This document shows positions 32,291 to 40,791 of a stretch of 64,000 nucleotides of DNA, piece by piece. Numbering within the stretch: the stretch's first letter is position 1; every line of letters begins with the position of its first letter. The notes under the pieces were generated by a model. That model made no database searches and was not told the origin of the DNA. It worked only from the letters and a program-made list of their open reading frames with translations. A program made the translations under genes and the position numbers. The stretch is from Mumia quercus (GTDB lineage: Bacteria; Actinomycetota; Actinomycetes; Propionibacteriales; Nocardioidaceae), in NCBI RefSeq assembly GCF_025506335.1, contig NZ_JANZYO010000005.1:124001-188000 (forward strand), given 5' to 3'.

Positions 32291-33907
32291 TCAGGCGCTG
32301 GTGGCGTTGCGGCGCCGTCGGCGGCTCGGCTGGTCGGCGCCGCCGGCGACGCGGCGAGGCGACGACGGGTCGGCGGGCAGGGCCAGGGTTGCCGCGAGGC
32401 CGGCGACGAGGATGAGGGCGGCGACACCGGTGGTGACCTTGCTGGCGGTGATCAGGGACTCCTCGGCGGCACGGCCGGCCTCGGCGGTCGCCGGGTCGTC
32501 CACGAGCTCCGGGATCACGGCGCCCGCGCTGTCACGCACCACCGCGACGAGGTCGTCCTGCTGGGAGGTCGGGACGTCGGTGCGCGCGAGCGCGTCGCCG
32601 GTCTGAGACGCGAGGGTCGAGATGAGCAGGCCGCCGAGTACGGCGATGCCGAGGGCGGAGCCGAGCTGGCGGACCGTCGTCAGGAACCCCGACGCCTGAC
32701 CGCTCGACCCGACGGGGATGTCGATGAGGATCGCGCTGGTCAGCTGCGCGGTCGCCATGCCGACGCCGATGCCGTACAGGAAGAGCAGGGACGCGATCAC
32801 CGGGCCGCTGACGTCGGCGCTGATGACCAGCGCCGTCCCCGCGATGGCCACGACCTCGAGGACCAGGCCGATGCGGATCACGGCACGCTGACCGAGTCGG
32901 TGCGTGAGCGGCGGGGTGGCGCCGGAGGCGAGGAACGTGCCGATCGCGAGCCACAGCACGAGGACGCCGGTGCCGAGCGGGGTGTAGCCCAGTGCGCCCT
33001 GCAGCAGCAGCGGGAGCGTGAAGATGAGCCCGATCTCGCCCAGGGCCACGACCATGGCCGCGAGCGACCCGTACCGGAGCGAGCGGAAGCGCAGCAGCCC
33101 GAGGTCGACCAGGGTCACCGCGCCGGCGCGGGCCCGACGCCGCTCGACCACGACGAACGCGACCAGGAGCGCCAGCCCGAGGGCGAGCGAGACCGGGACG
33201 GGAGAGAGGGCGCCGGAGTCCTGGCGCCACCACCCGAAGTACTGGCCCTCGATGAGCGCGAACACCACGCCTCCGAGCCCCAGCGTCGAGAGGAGGAGGC
33301 CGGGCAGGTCCGTACCCGGACGGATGTCGTCGTCCCGGGTCTCGCCGACGACCTTCATGATGCCCACGAGGGCGAGCAGACCGAACGGCACATTGATCCA
33401 GAACGCCCATCGCCACGTCGACTCGGTCGCGAGCCAGCCGCCGAGCAGCGGGCCGACCGCGACCATGCCGCCGACGGTCGACCCCCAGATCGCGAACGCG
33501 ATCGCCCGGGCGCGCCCCTGGAAGGTCGCGTTCAAGGTCGAGAGTGAGGCGGGCACGATCATGGCGGCGCCCAGGCCCTGCACGAAGCGGGCCGCGATCA
33601 GCATCTCCTGGTTCTGAGCCGCGCCGGCGCTGAGGCTGGCCACCATGAACAGGACGAGGCCCACGGCGTAGACCTTGCGGCGCCCGATCCGGTCGCCGAG
33701 CCGACCGGCCGCGAGCAGCAGCGAGGCGAGCATCAGGAGATAGATCGCGTTCATCCACTGCGCGCCCGCGGCCGTCAGGCCGAGGTCGTCGATGATGACG
33801 GGGACGGCCACGTTGACGATCGTCATGTCCATGACGACCAGCGAGACGCCGAGGGACAGCGTCAGCATCGCGAGCCACTGGCGGCGGGAGATCGGGGTGT
33901 CACTCAC
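32291..33907 (-). CDS. MFS drug-export transporter (DHA2, 14-span)
   Basis: The 538-residue protein has the DHA2/EmrB-QacA pattern: MDMTIVNVAVPVI in helix 1, GRLGDRIGRRKVY loop motif A, and motif C WGSTVGGMVAVGPLLGG in helix 5, with about 14 hydrophobic segments. It should use the proton gradient to expel a hydrophobic drug or metabolite. It lies 27 bases behind an oxidoreductase gene on the same strand, and a HxlR regulator is divergent, forming a typical stress-response divergon. Its stop is only five bases from that of the secreted protein, with no terminator visible between. Confidence 0.92.
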   Translation of the reverse strand: MSDTPISRRQWLAMLTLSLGVSLVVMDMTIVNVAVPVIIDDLGLTAAGAQWMNAIYLLMLASLLLAAGRLGDRIGRRKVYAVGLVLFMVASLSAGAAQNQEMLIAARFVQGLGAAMIVPASLSTLNATFQGRARAIAFAIWGSTVGGMVAVGPLLGGWLATESTWRWAFWINVPFGLLALVGIMKVVGETRDDDIRPGTDLPGLLLSTLGLGGVVFALIEGQYFGWWRQDSGALSPVPVSLALGLALLVAFVVVERRRARAGAVTLVDLGLLRFRSLRYGSLAAMVVALGEIGLIFTLPLLLQGALGYTPLGTGVLVLWLAIGTFLASGATPPLTHRLGQRAVIRIGLVLEVVAIAGTALVISADVSGPVIASLLFLYGIGVGMATAQLTSAILIDIPVGSSGQASGFLTTVRQLGSALGIAVLGGLLISTLASQTGDALARTDVPTSQQDDLVAVVRDSAGAVIPELVDDPATAEAGRAAEESLITASKVTTGVAALILVAGLAATLALPADPSSPRRVAGGADQPSRRRRRNATSA

Positions 33908-33934
33908 CGGCGGATCGTAACAGCGTTTCGGAGC

Positions 33935-34822
33935 TCAGGGGACGAGGATCCAACGCCCGGCTGATCCCGGCGCGTCCGCCGCCTCGGCGTACGCAGCCGC
34001 GGCCTCGCTCAGCGGGCGTCGACCCGCGATCCGGACGGGGACGGTCCCGTCCGCAGCCAGGGGCAGCAGGGCGCTCAACGCCGGTCCGTCCGCGGTCGTC
34101 GTGATCGCGGAGACCGCGATGTCGCGCTCCGGGGGGACCGGCCACCCCGGCTTGACACCCACGAACCGTCCGCCGTCGGCGACGTACGCGAGGCTGGCCT
34201 GCTGCAGCCCGGCAGCGTCGATCGCCGCGTCGTAGCTGCGTCCGCGCGCCGCGGTGAGTGCCGTCTTGGCGCCCAGCGGGTCCACCAGGTGCTCGGTCCC
34301 GGGCTTGACGAGCGCGTCGACCGTCCATCCCTCGCGCACGGCGAGCGCGGTCGCCCACGTACCGACACCGCCTGCGGCGCCGATCACGAGGAGAGACCCG
34401 CGCGGCGCGCCGAGGAGGTCGAGCGCCTGCCGGGCCGCGAGGGCGTTGAGGGGGATCGCCGCCGCGGTCTCGAGGTCGAGCCCCGCCGGGAGCGGGGCGA
34501 CGTGCGTCGAGGGGACGACGACGTGCTCGGCGTGGGCACGTGCAGGGGCGGTGGGGTCGGCGTGCAGGCCGGCTACCCGGTCGCCGACGGCGAGGTCGGT
34601 GACGTCGACTCCGACGGCGACCACCGTCCCCGAGAAGTCGAAGCCGAGCCCGATGAGGTCGGGCAGCCCGAGGGTCGCGTGGTCGGCCGCGACGAAGCTG
34701 TCGAAGAAGGTCCACCCGGCGGCGGCGACCTGGACCTGGACGTCGTCCGGGCGAAGAGAGGGCAAGGCCCTCTCCTCCCAGCTCGGGGTCGGCTGGCCGG
34801 AACGTGAGACGAGGACGTGCAT
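33935..34822 (-). CDS. Zinc-free NADP-dependent quinone oxidoreductase-like protein (MDR family)
   Basis: The 295-residue protein has the medium-chain dehydrogenase layout: GroES-like N-terminus (LPSLRPDDVQVQVAAAGW) and a Rossmann domain with VIGAAGGVGTWATALA. Zinc-binding Cys and His are absent, as in quinone oxidoreductases. ATG 34822 has AGGAGA about five bases upstream, and residues before it, from 34915, overlap the HxlR promoter. It is the first gene of an operon with the MFS exporter, and a HxlR regulator starts 107 bases away on the other strand, so quinone or electrophile detoxification is plausible. Confidence 0.88.
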   Translation of the reverse strand: MHVLVSRSGQPTPSWEERALPSLRPDDVQVQVAAAGWTFFDSFVAADHATLGLPDLIGLGFDFSGTVVAVGVDVTDLAVGDRVAGLHADPTAPARAHAEHVVVPSTHVAPLPAGLDLETAAAIPLNALAARQALDLLGAPRGSLLVIGAAGGVGTWATALAVREGWTVDALVKPGTEHLVDPLGAKTALTAARGRSYDAAIDAAGLQQASLAYVADGGRFVGVKPGWPVPPERDIAVSAITTTADGPALSALLPLAADGTVPVRIAGRRPLSEAAAAYAEAADAPGSAGRWILVP

Positions 34823-34929
34823 GGGATCTCCTGAGTGGACGAGGCGGGCTTGTCCTCTCACTGTCAGAGATCTACTCTCTTTTGGGAAGTACGCACTGTG
34901 AAGTGGCCAACGCACCCGGAGGTGGGCCC
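34823..34929. promoter_or_regulatory. Divergent promoter region of the HxlR regulator with short dyads
   Basis: The 107-base gap contains AGAG-ATCTAC-TCTC (near 34866) and CACT-GTGA-AGTG (near 34892), short inverted repeats of the sort bound by dimeric HxlR proteins. Neither is a recognised consensus, so this is only a candidate operator. Confidence 0.35.
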
Positions 34930-35319
34930 GTGCCTGAGACGACTGCTGACGCGCCCGCGTTCAACGCCTTCAGCGCCCACTGTCCGAGCCGTCGCCTGCT
35001 GGACACGATCGGCGACAAGTGGGCGAGCCTGACGATCGCCGCGCTCGGCGTCCACGGGGAGCTCCGCTACTCGCAGCTCGCCAGCACGATCGAGGGCGTT
35101 AGTCAGAAGATGCTCACCCAGACCCTGCGCAACCTCGAACGCGACGGCATCGTCGACCGTCGTGTCACGCCCACCGTGCCGATCCGCGTCGACTACTCGC
35201 TGACGGAGCTGGGGCGGTCGCTCCTCGCGGTGGTCTGCGCGCTCAAGGACTGGGCAGAGGTCCACATGCCGCAGGTCGACGCGGCCCGGGCGGCCTACGA
35301 CGCCGCCGCCCGGCCCTAG
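34930..35319 (+). CDS. HxlR family transcriptional regulator
   Basis: HxlR proteins are winged-helix dimers that often sense aldehydes, quinones or oxidants through an N-terminal Cys. The 129-residue product has HCPSRRLLDTIGDKW with the usual Cys, the recognition region LRYSQLASTIEGVSQKMLTQTL and RRVTPTVPIRVDYSLTELG. GTG 34930 has GGAGGTGGG upstream. It is divergent from the oxidoreductase/MFS operon it probably controls. Its stop lies three bases from that of the DUF305 gene. Confidence 0.92.
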   Translation: MPETTADAPAFNAFSAHCPSRRLLDTIGDKWASLTIAALGVHGELRYSQLASTIEGVSQKMLTQTLRNLERDGIVDRRVTPTVPIRVDYSLTELGRSLLAVVCALKDWAEVHMPQVDAARAAYDAAARP

Positions 35320-35322
35320 GGG

Positions 35323-35931
35323 TCACTCCGACAGGTCCTGCATCTCGTCGACCTCAGCGCGCTGGGCGTCGGAGATCTGCTGCGCCAGCGTGGAGATCTC
35401 CGGGTCGCTGCCGTCGCGGAGCGCGGCCTCGGCCATCGTGATCGCCCCTTCGTGGTGGGCGATCATCTGCCGCAGGAACTCCTCGTCGAACGCCTCGCCC
35501 GACAGGCTCGCGAGGTGCTCGAGGTCCGCAGGCGACATCATCCCGTCGGCGCCACCGTCCGTACCGTGCTCGCCGTGAACCTCTGTCCCGGCGTCGTCGG
35601 CGGACGGCACCTTCTCGCCGCGCTCCTTCAGCCAGCGGGTCAGCGTCTCGATCTCCGGGTCCTGCGCGGCGCTGATGCGTTCCGCGAGCGCGGTGACCTC
35701 CGCGCCGGCACGCCCGGGGGCGAGGGCTGCCATCTCGAGCGCCTGCCGGTGGTGGGGGATCATCTCCTGCGCGAACGTCACGTCGGCGGACTGGGCCTCG
35801 GACTGGCTGGAGCCGTGCTCACCGTGGTCTTTGCCGGAGTCGTCACCGGAGCTGCACGCAGAGGCGCCGAGTCCGAGGGCGACGGTGGCGATGAGGGCGG
35901 CGGCGCGACGGCGTGCGGTGGAGGTGAGCAT
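35323..35931 (-). CDS. DUF305 lipoprotein, probable copper-response protein
   Basis: DUF305 proteins are His/Met-rich, mostly periplasmic or extracellular, and often found with copper genes. The 202-residue product has a lipobox SAC after a signal, then two DUF305 repeats with [16 protein letters not shown] and [19 protein letters not shown]; the Met-x-x-His-His groups could bind metal. A HGEHG-rich linker adds more. The perfect TACCC-N5-GGGTA dyad ten bases before its start supports copper control by a CsoR/RicR-type repressor, although no such gene is in the window. Confidence 0.9.
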   Translation of the reverse strand: MLTSTARRRAAALIATVALGLGASACSSGDDSGKDHGEHGSSQSEAQSADVTFAQEMIPHHRQALEMAALAPGRAGAEVTALAERISAAQDPEIETLTRWLKERGEKVPSADDAGTEVHGEHGTDGGADGMMSPADLEHLASLSGEAFDEEFLRQMIAHHEGAITMAEAALRDGSDPEISTLAQQISDAQRAEVDEMQDLSE

Positions 35932-35940
35932 GGCGACAAC

Positions 35941-35957
35941 ATACCCCTAGGGGGTAT
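35941..35957 (-). promoter_or_regulatory. CsoR/RicR-type copper operator
   Basis: ATACCCCTAGGGGGTAT is a near-perfect 17-base dyad and contains TACCC-N5-GGGTA, the consensus of CsoR and RicR copper-sensing repressors of actinobacteria. It lies immediately upstream of the DUF305 lipoprotein and would block its promoter. The match is seen; the regulator is inferred. Confidence 0.8.
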
Positions 35958-36023
35958 AGACCTCAACCCCCGGGATCCGAGTGGCCTCCACCCGTACGAC
36001 GAACGACCCGGCAGAATGGTGCC

Positions 36024-36752
36024 GTGGCGTTGTACCGCGACGAGGCCGTCGTCCTCCGCACCCAGAAGCTGGGTGAGGCGGACCGCATCGTCACGCTCCT
36101 GACCCGCCACCACGGACGGGTCCGTGCGGTCGCCCGCGGGGTGCGCCGGACGAGCTCGCGCTTCGGCTCGAGGCTCGAGCCGTTCATGCACGTCGACCTG
36201 CAGCTCGCCGAAGGACGCACCCTCGACGTCATCACCCAGGTCGAGACGCTCGACGCGTACGCGGGGCGGCTCGGCAACGACTACGGCGCCTACACCTGCG
36301 GCACCTCCATGCTCGAGTCCGCGGACCGGCTCGTCGGCGAGGACGGGCACCCGGCCGCGCAGCAGTACCTCCTCCTCGTCGGGGCGCTGCGCGCACTCGC
36401 CGACCGACGCCATCCCAGCGGGCTGATCCTCGACTCGTTCCTCCTGCGCTCGCTCGCGATCGCGGGGTACGCCCCGAGCTTCGACGCGTGCGCACGCTGC
36501 GGCGTCCAGGGTCCGCACCGCGCGTTCAACGCGGGCGCGGGCGGGATGCTCTGCACCGACTGCCGCCTCCCCGGATCCGCCAACCCGTCTCCCGACACCG
36601 TCGTCCTTCTGGCCGCGCTGCTCAGCGGTCTGTGGCCGCAGGCGGAGGCCTCGGGGGAGCGCGCGCGGCGGGAGGCGAGCGGCCTCGTCGCGACGTACCT
36701 CCAGTGGCACCTCGAGCGCGGCCTGCGCTCGCTCGACTACGTCGACCGCTGA
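36024..36752 (+). CDS. recO: DNA repair protein RecO
   Basis: RecO loads RecA on gapped DNA together with RecF and RecR. The 242-residue protein has an N-terminal OB fold ([25 protein letters not shown]) and a C-terminal helical part with the zinc site CARCGVQ ... CTDCR. GTG 36024 follows CAGAAT by six bases, the same layout as uppS downstream. recO next to uppS is conserved, but era, its usual partner on the other side, is 14.5 kb away. Confidence 0.94.
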   Translation: MALYRDEAVVLRTQKLGEADRIVTLLTRHHGRVRAVARGVRRTSSRFGSRLEPFMHVDLQLAEGRTLDVITQVETLDAYAGRLGNDYGAYTCGTSMLESADRLVGEDGHPAAQQYLLLVGALRALADRRHPSGLILDSFLLRSLAIAGYAPSFDACARCGVQGPHRAFNAGAGGMLCTDCRLPGSANPSPDTVVLLAALLSGLWPQAEASGERARREASGLVATYLQWHLERGLRSLDYVDR

Positions 36753-36786
36753 GCCCGGTGCGACGGCGACGGGGGAGAATGGTGGC

Positions 36787-37554
36787 GTGACGCGCCTTCC
36801 CGTACGCCGCCCGACACCCCACCCGTCCGGTGCCACCGCCCCCGCGCTCCCGCTCGACCAGGTCCCGCAGCACGTCGCGATCGTCATGGACGGCAACGGC
36901 CGCTGGGCGAAGCAGCGCGGGCTCCCGCGGACGGCCGGCCACGAGGCGGGGGAGTCCTCGCTGTTCGACGTCGTCGAGGGCGGCATCGAGATCGGCGTGA
37001 AGTGGATCTCGGCGTACGCCTTCTCGACCGAGAACTGGAAGCGCTCGCCCGACGAGGTGCGCTTCCTCATGGGCTTCAACCGTGACGTGATCCGCCGCCG
37101 CCGTGACGAGATGCACGAGCTCGGCGTACGCGTGCGGTGGGCTGGCCGGCGTCCGCGGCTGTGGGGCAGCGTCATCAAGGAGCTCGAGATCGCCGAGGAG
37201 CTCACCAAGGACAACGACGTGCTCACCCTCACGATGTGCGTCAACTACGGCGGGCGGGCCGAGATCGCCGACGCCGCCGCCGCGCTCGCCCGCGACGTCG
37301 TGGCGGGCAAGGTCAAGGCGGCCAAGATCGACGAGACGCTCTTCGCCCGCTACCTCGACGAGCCCGACATGCCCGACGTCGACCTGTTCTGGCGCACGTC
37401 GGGGGAGCAGCGGACGAGCAACTTCCTCCCGTGGCAGGCGGCGTACGCCGAGATGGTGTTCTCCGACATCGCCTGGCCCGACGTCGACCGGCGGGCGCTG
37501 TGGGAGGCCATCGAGGAGTACGCCCGCCGCAACCGCCGGTACGGCTCGGCGTGA
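36787..37554 (+). CDS. uppS: Isoprenyl transferase (undecaprenyl/decaprenyl diphosphate synthase type)
   Basis: This cis-prenyltransferase makes the long isoprenoid diphosphate that carries cell-wall precursors. The 255-residue product has the signature [17 protein letters not shown] near 32, [12 protein letters not shown], and the C-terminal [20 protein letters not shown] metal- and substrate-binding region. GTG 36787 follows GAGAAT by six bases. The next gene starts inside its stop (GTGA overlap). Confidence 0.94.
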   Translation: MTRLPVRRPTPHPSGATAPALPLDQVPQHVAIVMDGNGRWAKQRGLPRTAGHEAGESSLFDVVEGGIEIGVKWISAYAFSTENWKRSPDEVRFLMGFNRDVIRRRRDEMHELGVRVRWAGRRPRLWGSVIKELEIAEELTKDNDVLTLTMCVNYGGRAEIADAAAALARDVVAGKVKAAKIDETLFARYLDEPDMPDVDLFWRTSGEQRTSNFLPWQAAYAEMVFSDIAWPDVDRRALWEAIEEYARRNRRYGSA

Positions 37555-37910
37555 GCGTATTCACCACCCCGTGCCCGTGCGGCTCGGGCGAGTCGTACGA
37601 CGCCTGCTGCGGCCCGCTGCACCGCGGGGAGCACCAGGCGGCAACGCCCGAGGAGCTGATGCGCTCGCGCTACGCCGCGTACGCCCGCGACGACCGGGAC
37701 TACGTCTTCCGCACGTGGCACCCCCGGACGCGTCCGGACGCGGTGCCGCCGACGCCCGGGCTCACGTGGGAGCGCCTGGAGATCCTGGAGGCCGACGGGG
37801 ACGAGGTCGAGTTCGCCGCGCACTACCGGACGGCGGACGGTGCCGGGGTCCTGCACGAGCGCAGCCGCTTCGCGCGCCGCGCGGGCCGCTGGTTCTACCT
37901 CGACGGATAG
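37551..37910 (+). CDS. YchJ-like protein with SEC-C type zinc motif (UPF0225)
   Basis: The 119-residue product has an N-terminal [14 protein letters not shown] motif, the zinc-binding SEC-C type knuckle, and the body of UPF0225/YchJ proteins ([22 protein letters not shown]). The function of the family is unknown. GTG 37551 overlaps the uppS stop by four bases, so it is translated with uppS. Confidence 0.85.
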   Translation: MSVFTTPCPCGSGESYDACCGPLHRGEHQAATPEELMRSRYAAYARDDRDYVFRTWHPRTRPDAVPPTPGLTWERLEILEADGDEVEFAAHYRTADGAGVLHERSRFARRAGRWFYLDG

Positions 37911-37920
37911 GCTGAACCCC

Positions 37921-38700
37921 GTGCGTATCGCGAGATTCACGACCGACGAAGACCCCCGCTTCGGCGTCATCGGCGAGGCCGACGGCGTCCCCGTGGTCGC
38001 GGCGATCACCGGCGACCCCCTCTATGCAGGCGTCCAGCTCACCGGCGAGAAGCTGTCTCTGGACGACGTCCGCCTCCTGGCGCCGGTGCTCCCGCGGAGC
38101 AAGGTGATCGGCATCGGCCGCAACTACGCCGCCCACGCTGCCGAGCTCGGCAACGAGGTGCCGTCCGAGCCGCTGGTCTTCCTCAAGCCCAACACCAGCG
38201 TCGTCGGTCCCGGCGACCCGATCCTTTACCCCGGCTTCACCGAGGACCTCCAGTACGAGGGCGAGCTCGCCGTCGTGATCGGCAGGATCTGCAAGGACGT
38301 CCCGGTCGAGGACGCCGCGAAGGTGATCCACGGCTACACCGTCGCCAACGACGTCACGGCGCGCGACCTCCAGCGGACCGACGGCCAGTGGACCCGTGCC
38401 AAGGGCTCCGACGGCTTCTGCCCGATCGGGCCGTGGATCGAGACCGACCTCGACATCACGGACCTGCGGGTCACGACGACCGTGGGCGACCGCGTGGTCC
38501 AGGACGGCTCGACCGACCAGATGATCTTCAAGGTCCCCGAGCTCATTGCGTACGTCTCGAGCTTCATGACGCTGCTCCCGGGCGACGTCATCCTCACCGG
38601 CACCCCTGAGGGTGTCGGTCCCATGAACCCTGGTGACGAGGTCAGCGTCACCGTCGAGGGCATCGGAACGCTGACCAACAAGGTGGTATCCCGTGACTGA
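37921..38700 (+). CDS. Fumarylacetoacetate hydrolase family protein
   Basis: FAH-family enzymes hydrolyse or isomerise C-C bonded diketones or oxaloacetate-like acids with a metal. The 259-residue product has the core [15 protein letters not shown], the metal site region [14 protein letters not shown] and [18 protein letters not shown] 37921 is seven bases behind TAGGCT (37908-37913), a leaderless start. Its end overlaps the gltX start by eight bases, so the two are coupled. The substrate is not clear; fumarylpyruvate/oxaloacetate types have this architecture. Confidence 0.9.
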   Translation: MRIARFTTDEDPRFGVIGEADGVPVVAAITGDPLYAGVQLTGEKLSLDDVRLLAPVLPRSKVIGIGRNYAAHAAELGNEVPSEPLVFLKPNTSVVGPGDPILYPGFTEDLQYEGELAVVIGRICKDVPVEDAAKVIHGYTVANDVTARDLQRTDGQWTRAKGSDGFCPIGPWIETDLDITDLRVTTTVGDRVVQDGSTDQMIFKVPELIAYVSSFMTLLPGDVILTGTPEGVGPMNPGDEVSVTVEGIGTLTNKVVSRD

Positions 38701-40180
38701 GTCCAACCGCGCTGTCCGCGTGCGCTTCTGCCCGTCCCCGACGGGCAACCTGCACGTCGGCAACGTACGGACCGCACTGTTCAACTGGGCGTTCGCCCGT
38801 CACAACGGCGGCAGCTTCGTCTTCCGCGTCGAGGACACCGACGCCGCGCGCGACTCGGAGGAGTCCTACCAGGGACTGCTCGACGCGCTGCGCTGGCTCG
38901 GTCTCGACTGGGACGAAGGGCCGGAGGTCGGAGGCGACTTCGGGCCGTACCGGCAGTCCGAGCGTATGGGTCTCTACGCCCAGGTCGCCGAGAAGCTGGT
39001 CGAGGCCGGCTATGCCTACTACGCGTACGACACGCCCGAGGAGCTCGAGCAGCGGCGTGAGCAGGCGCGTGCCGAGGGCCGTTCCAGCGGCTACGACGGC
39101 CTGCACCGCGACCTCACCGACGAGCAGCGGGCCGCGTACGAGGCCGAGGGCCGCAAGCCGGTCATCCGCTTCCGCATGCCCGACGAGGCGATCACCTTCA
39201 CCGACCTCGTGCGCGGTGAGGTGACGTTCGAGCCGGAGCACGTCTCCGACTACGTGATCGTGCGGGCCAACGGGCAGCCGCTCTACACGCTGACCAACCC
39301 GGTCGACGACGCGATGATGGGCATCACCCACGTGCTGCGCGGCGAGGACCTGCTGAGCTCGACCCCGCGGCAGATCCCGCTGCACCGTGCCCTGGTGGCG
39401 CTCGGGCTCGGCGAGGGCGTCGTCCCCGAGTACGGTCACCTGCCGTTCGTGATGGGTCAGGGCAACCGCAAGCTGTCGAAGCGCGATCCCGGTGGCGGCC
39501 TCGACGAGTACAAGCAGCGCGGCTTCCTGCCCGAGGGGCTGCTCAACTACCTCGCGCTGCTCGGCTGGTCGATCGGCGGTGACCGCGAGGTCTTCTCGCT
39601 GCAGGAGATGGCCGAGGCGTTCGAGATCTCGCGGGTCAACCCGAACCCCGCACAGTTCGACCCCAAGAAGTGCGAGGCGATCAACGCCCAGCACATCCGC
39701 GACCTGCCGGTCGAGGAGCTCGCGTCCCGCCTCGTCCCGTACCTCGCGGACGCCGGACTGGTCGGCGCCGAGCCCTCGGACCAGGAGCTGGCGCTGCTCG
39801 CCGCGGCGACCCCGCTGGTCAACGAGCGCATCACGGTCCTCAGCGAGGCCGTGGAGATGCTCGCGTTCCTCTTCGTGAGCGACGACGGCTTCCAGGTCGA
39901 CCCGGACGACGCGGCCAAGGTGCTCACGGAGGACGGGCTCACCGTGGTGCGTGCCGCCCGCGACGCGCTCGCGCCGCTGGAGCCGTTCGACACTCCGTCG
40001 ATCGAAGCGGCGCTGCGTGCGGCGCTGGTCGACGGGCTGGGGCTCAAGCCGCGGCACGCGTTCGGCCCCGTGCGGGTCGCCGTCTCTGGCCGTCGCGTCT
40101 CGCCGCCGCTGTTCGAGTCGATCGAGCTGCTCGGCAAGGCGCGGACGCTGAGCCGTCTCGACCGCGCGCTGGAGGGCTGA
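38693..40180 (+). CDS. gltX: Glutamate--tRNA ligase
   Basis: GltX charges tRNA-Glu and, in bacteria without glutaminyl-tRNA synthetase, also tRNA-Gln, which is then amidated by GatCAB. The 495-residue protein has the HIGH-type motif [19 protein letters not shown] and the KMSKS-type motif [10 protein letters not shown], with a C-terminal anticodon-binding helical domain. GTG 38693 lies within the end of the FAH gene. tRNA-Gln and tRNA-Glu genes follow within 300-400 bases, a telling arrangement. Confidence 0.96.
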   Translation: MTESNRAVRVRFCPSPTGNLHVGNVRTALFNWAFARHNGGSFVFRVEDTDAARDSEESYQGLLDALRWLGLDWDEGPEVGGDFGPYRQSERMGLYAQVAEKLVEAGYAYYAYDTPEELEQRREQARAEGRSSGYDGLHRDLTDEQRAAYEAEGRKPVIRFRMPDEAITFTDLVRGEVTFEPEHVSDYVIVRANGQPLYTLTNPVDDAMMGITHVLRGEDLLSSTPRQIPLHRALVALGLGEGVVPEYGHLPFVMGQGNRKLSKRDPGGGLDEYKQRGFLPEGLLNYLALLGWSIGGDREVFSLQEMAEAFEISRVNPNPAQFDPKKCEAINAQHIRDLPVEELASRLVPYLADAGLVGAEPSDQELALLAAATPLVNERITVLSEAVEMLAFLFVSDDGFQVDPDDAAKVLTEDGLTVVRAARDALAPLEPFDTPSIEAALRAALVDGLGLKPRHAFGPVRVAVSGRRVSPPLFESIELLGKARTLSRLDRALEG

Positions 40181-40196
40181 CGTCCGCTCGCGCACC

Positions 40197-40232
40197 ACGA
40201 CCCCGACATGAGAATCCTCACGTCGGGGTCGT
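40197..40232 (+). terminator. gltX terminator
   Basis: ACGACCCCGAC (40197-40207) pairs perfectly with GTCGGGGTCGT (40222-40232); TGAG and CTCA extend the stem around an AATC loop. It lies 16 bases after the gltX stop. Confidence 0.85.
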
Positions 40233-40391
40233 TCGCGTCCGGGCGGCGCAACTCGGCGTACGACGCGACGCCGTCTCGCCCTGCCGCGCGGCGGCGGGAG
40301 GGGTCGCCGGGCGCAGTGAGCCGATGCGGGGTCGACGCCGTACGTACTCTGGCGCTGACCTGCGGAGACGTCGTGAAACCGCCCCCCGGAT

Positions 40392-40420
40392 TTGGGCCCG
40401 GCGAACGCGTCCGGTAATGT
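40392..40420 (+). promoter_or_regulatory. Promoter of the tRNA-Gln/tRNA-Glu unit
   Basis: TTGGGC (40392-40397) and TAATGT (40415-40420) are separated by exactly 17 bases, a good vegetative sigma-factor promoter. The start would be about 34 bases before tRNA-Gln. The rest of 40233-40391 shows no further feature. Confidence 0.7.
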
Positions 40421-40460
40421 TCTTCTCGGTTCGGGGCCGCAAGGGCTCGGGCCAAAGCCA

Positions 40461-40532
40461 TGGGGTATGGGGTAATTGGCAGCCCGTCGGTTTCTGGCAC
40501 CGTTAGTCTAGGTTCGAGTCCTAGTACCCCAG
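40461..40532 (+). tRNA. tRNA-Gln (anticodon CTG)
   Basis: The 72-base sequence folds into a cloverleaf: acceptor TGGGGTA with TACCCCA, TTCGAGTC in the T-loop arm and an anticodon loop containing TTCTGGC with CTG. There is no encoded CCA. It is the first of two tRNAs behind gltX. Confidence 0.93.
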
Positions 40533-40577
40533 CGAAGGAGCCCGCCGGAGCATCCGGTAAGGTTCTTTCATCACCAC

Positions 40578-40650
40578 GGCCCCGTTGTGTAGCGGCCTAG
40601 CACGCCGCCCTCTCAAGGCGGTAGCGCGGGTTCGAATCCCGTCGGGGCTA
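40578..40650 (+). tRNA. tRNA-Glu (anticodon CTC)
   Basis: The 73-base cloverleaf has an acceptor stem GGCCCCG with CGGGGCT (one G-U pair), an anticodon stem CCGCC/GGCGG with loop CTCTCAA (anticodon CTC) and a T-arm CGGG-TTCGAAT-CCCG. It closely resembles actinobacterial tRNA-Glu. It lies 45 bases after tRNA-Gln, in one transcript. Confidence 0.93.
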
Positions 40651-40654
40651 CAAC

Positions 40655-40685
40655 AGGCGCCCGAGTCCTCAGGACTCGGGCGCCT
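40655..40685 (+). terminator. Terminator of the tRNA unit
   Basis: A perfect 15-base stem, AGGCGCCCGAGTCCT (40655-40669) with AGGACTCGGGCGCCT (40671-40685), is followed by TGGTGTTT. It begins five bases after tRNA-Glu. Confidence 0.9.
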
Positions 40686-40791
40686 TGGTGTTTACGGGCC
40701 TCGGGTACGCCGTCGGCGTGAGGAGCGAACCCGCACGGTGACGTCCGAATCCCGCTAGTTCCTGTCTCCTCGGCCAGGCATGCTGGTGGGC

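Noticed and set aside
40208-40417. Small open frame between gltX and the tRNAs
   Set aside because: It starts inside the gltX terminator and ends in the tRNA promoter, with no ribosome site or family pattern.
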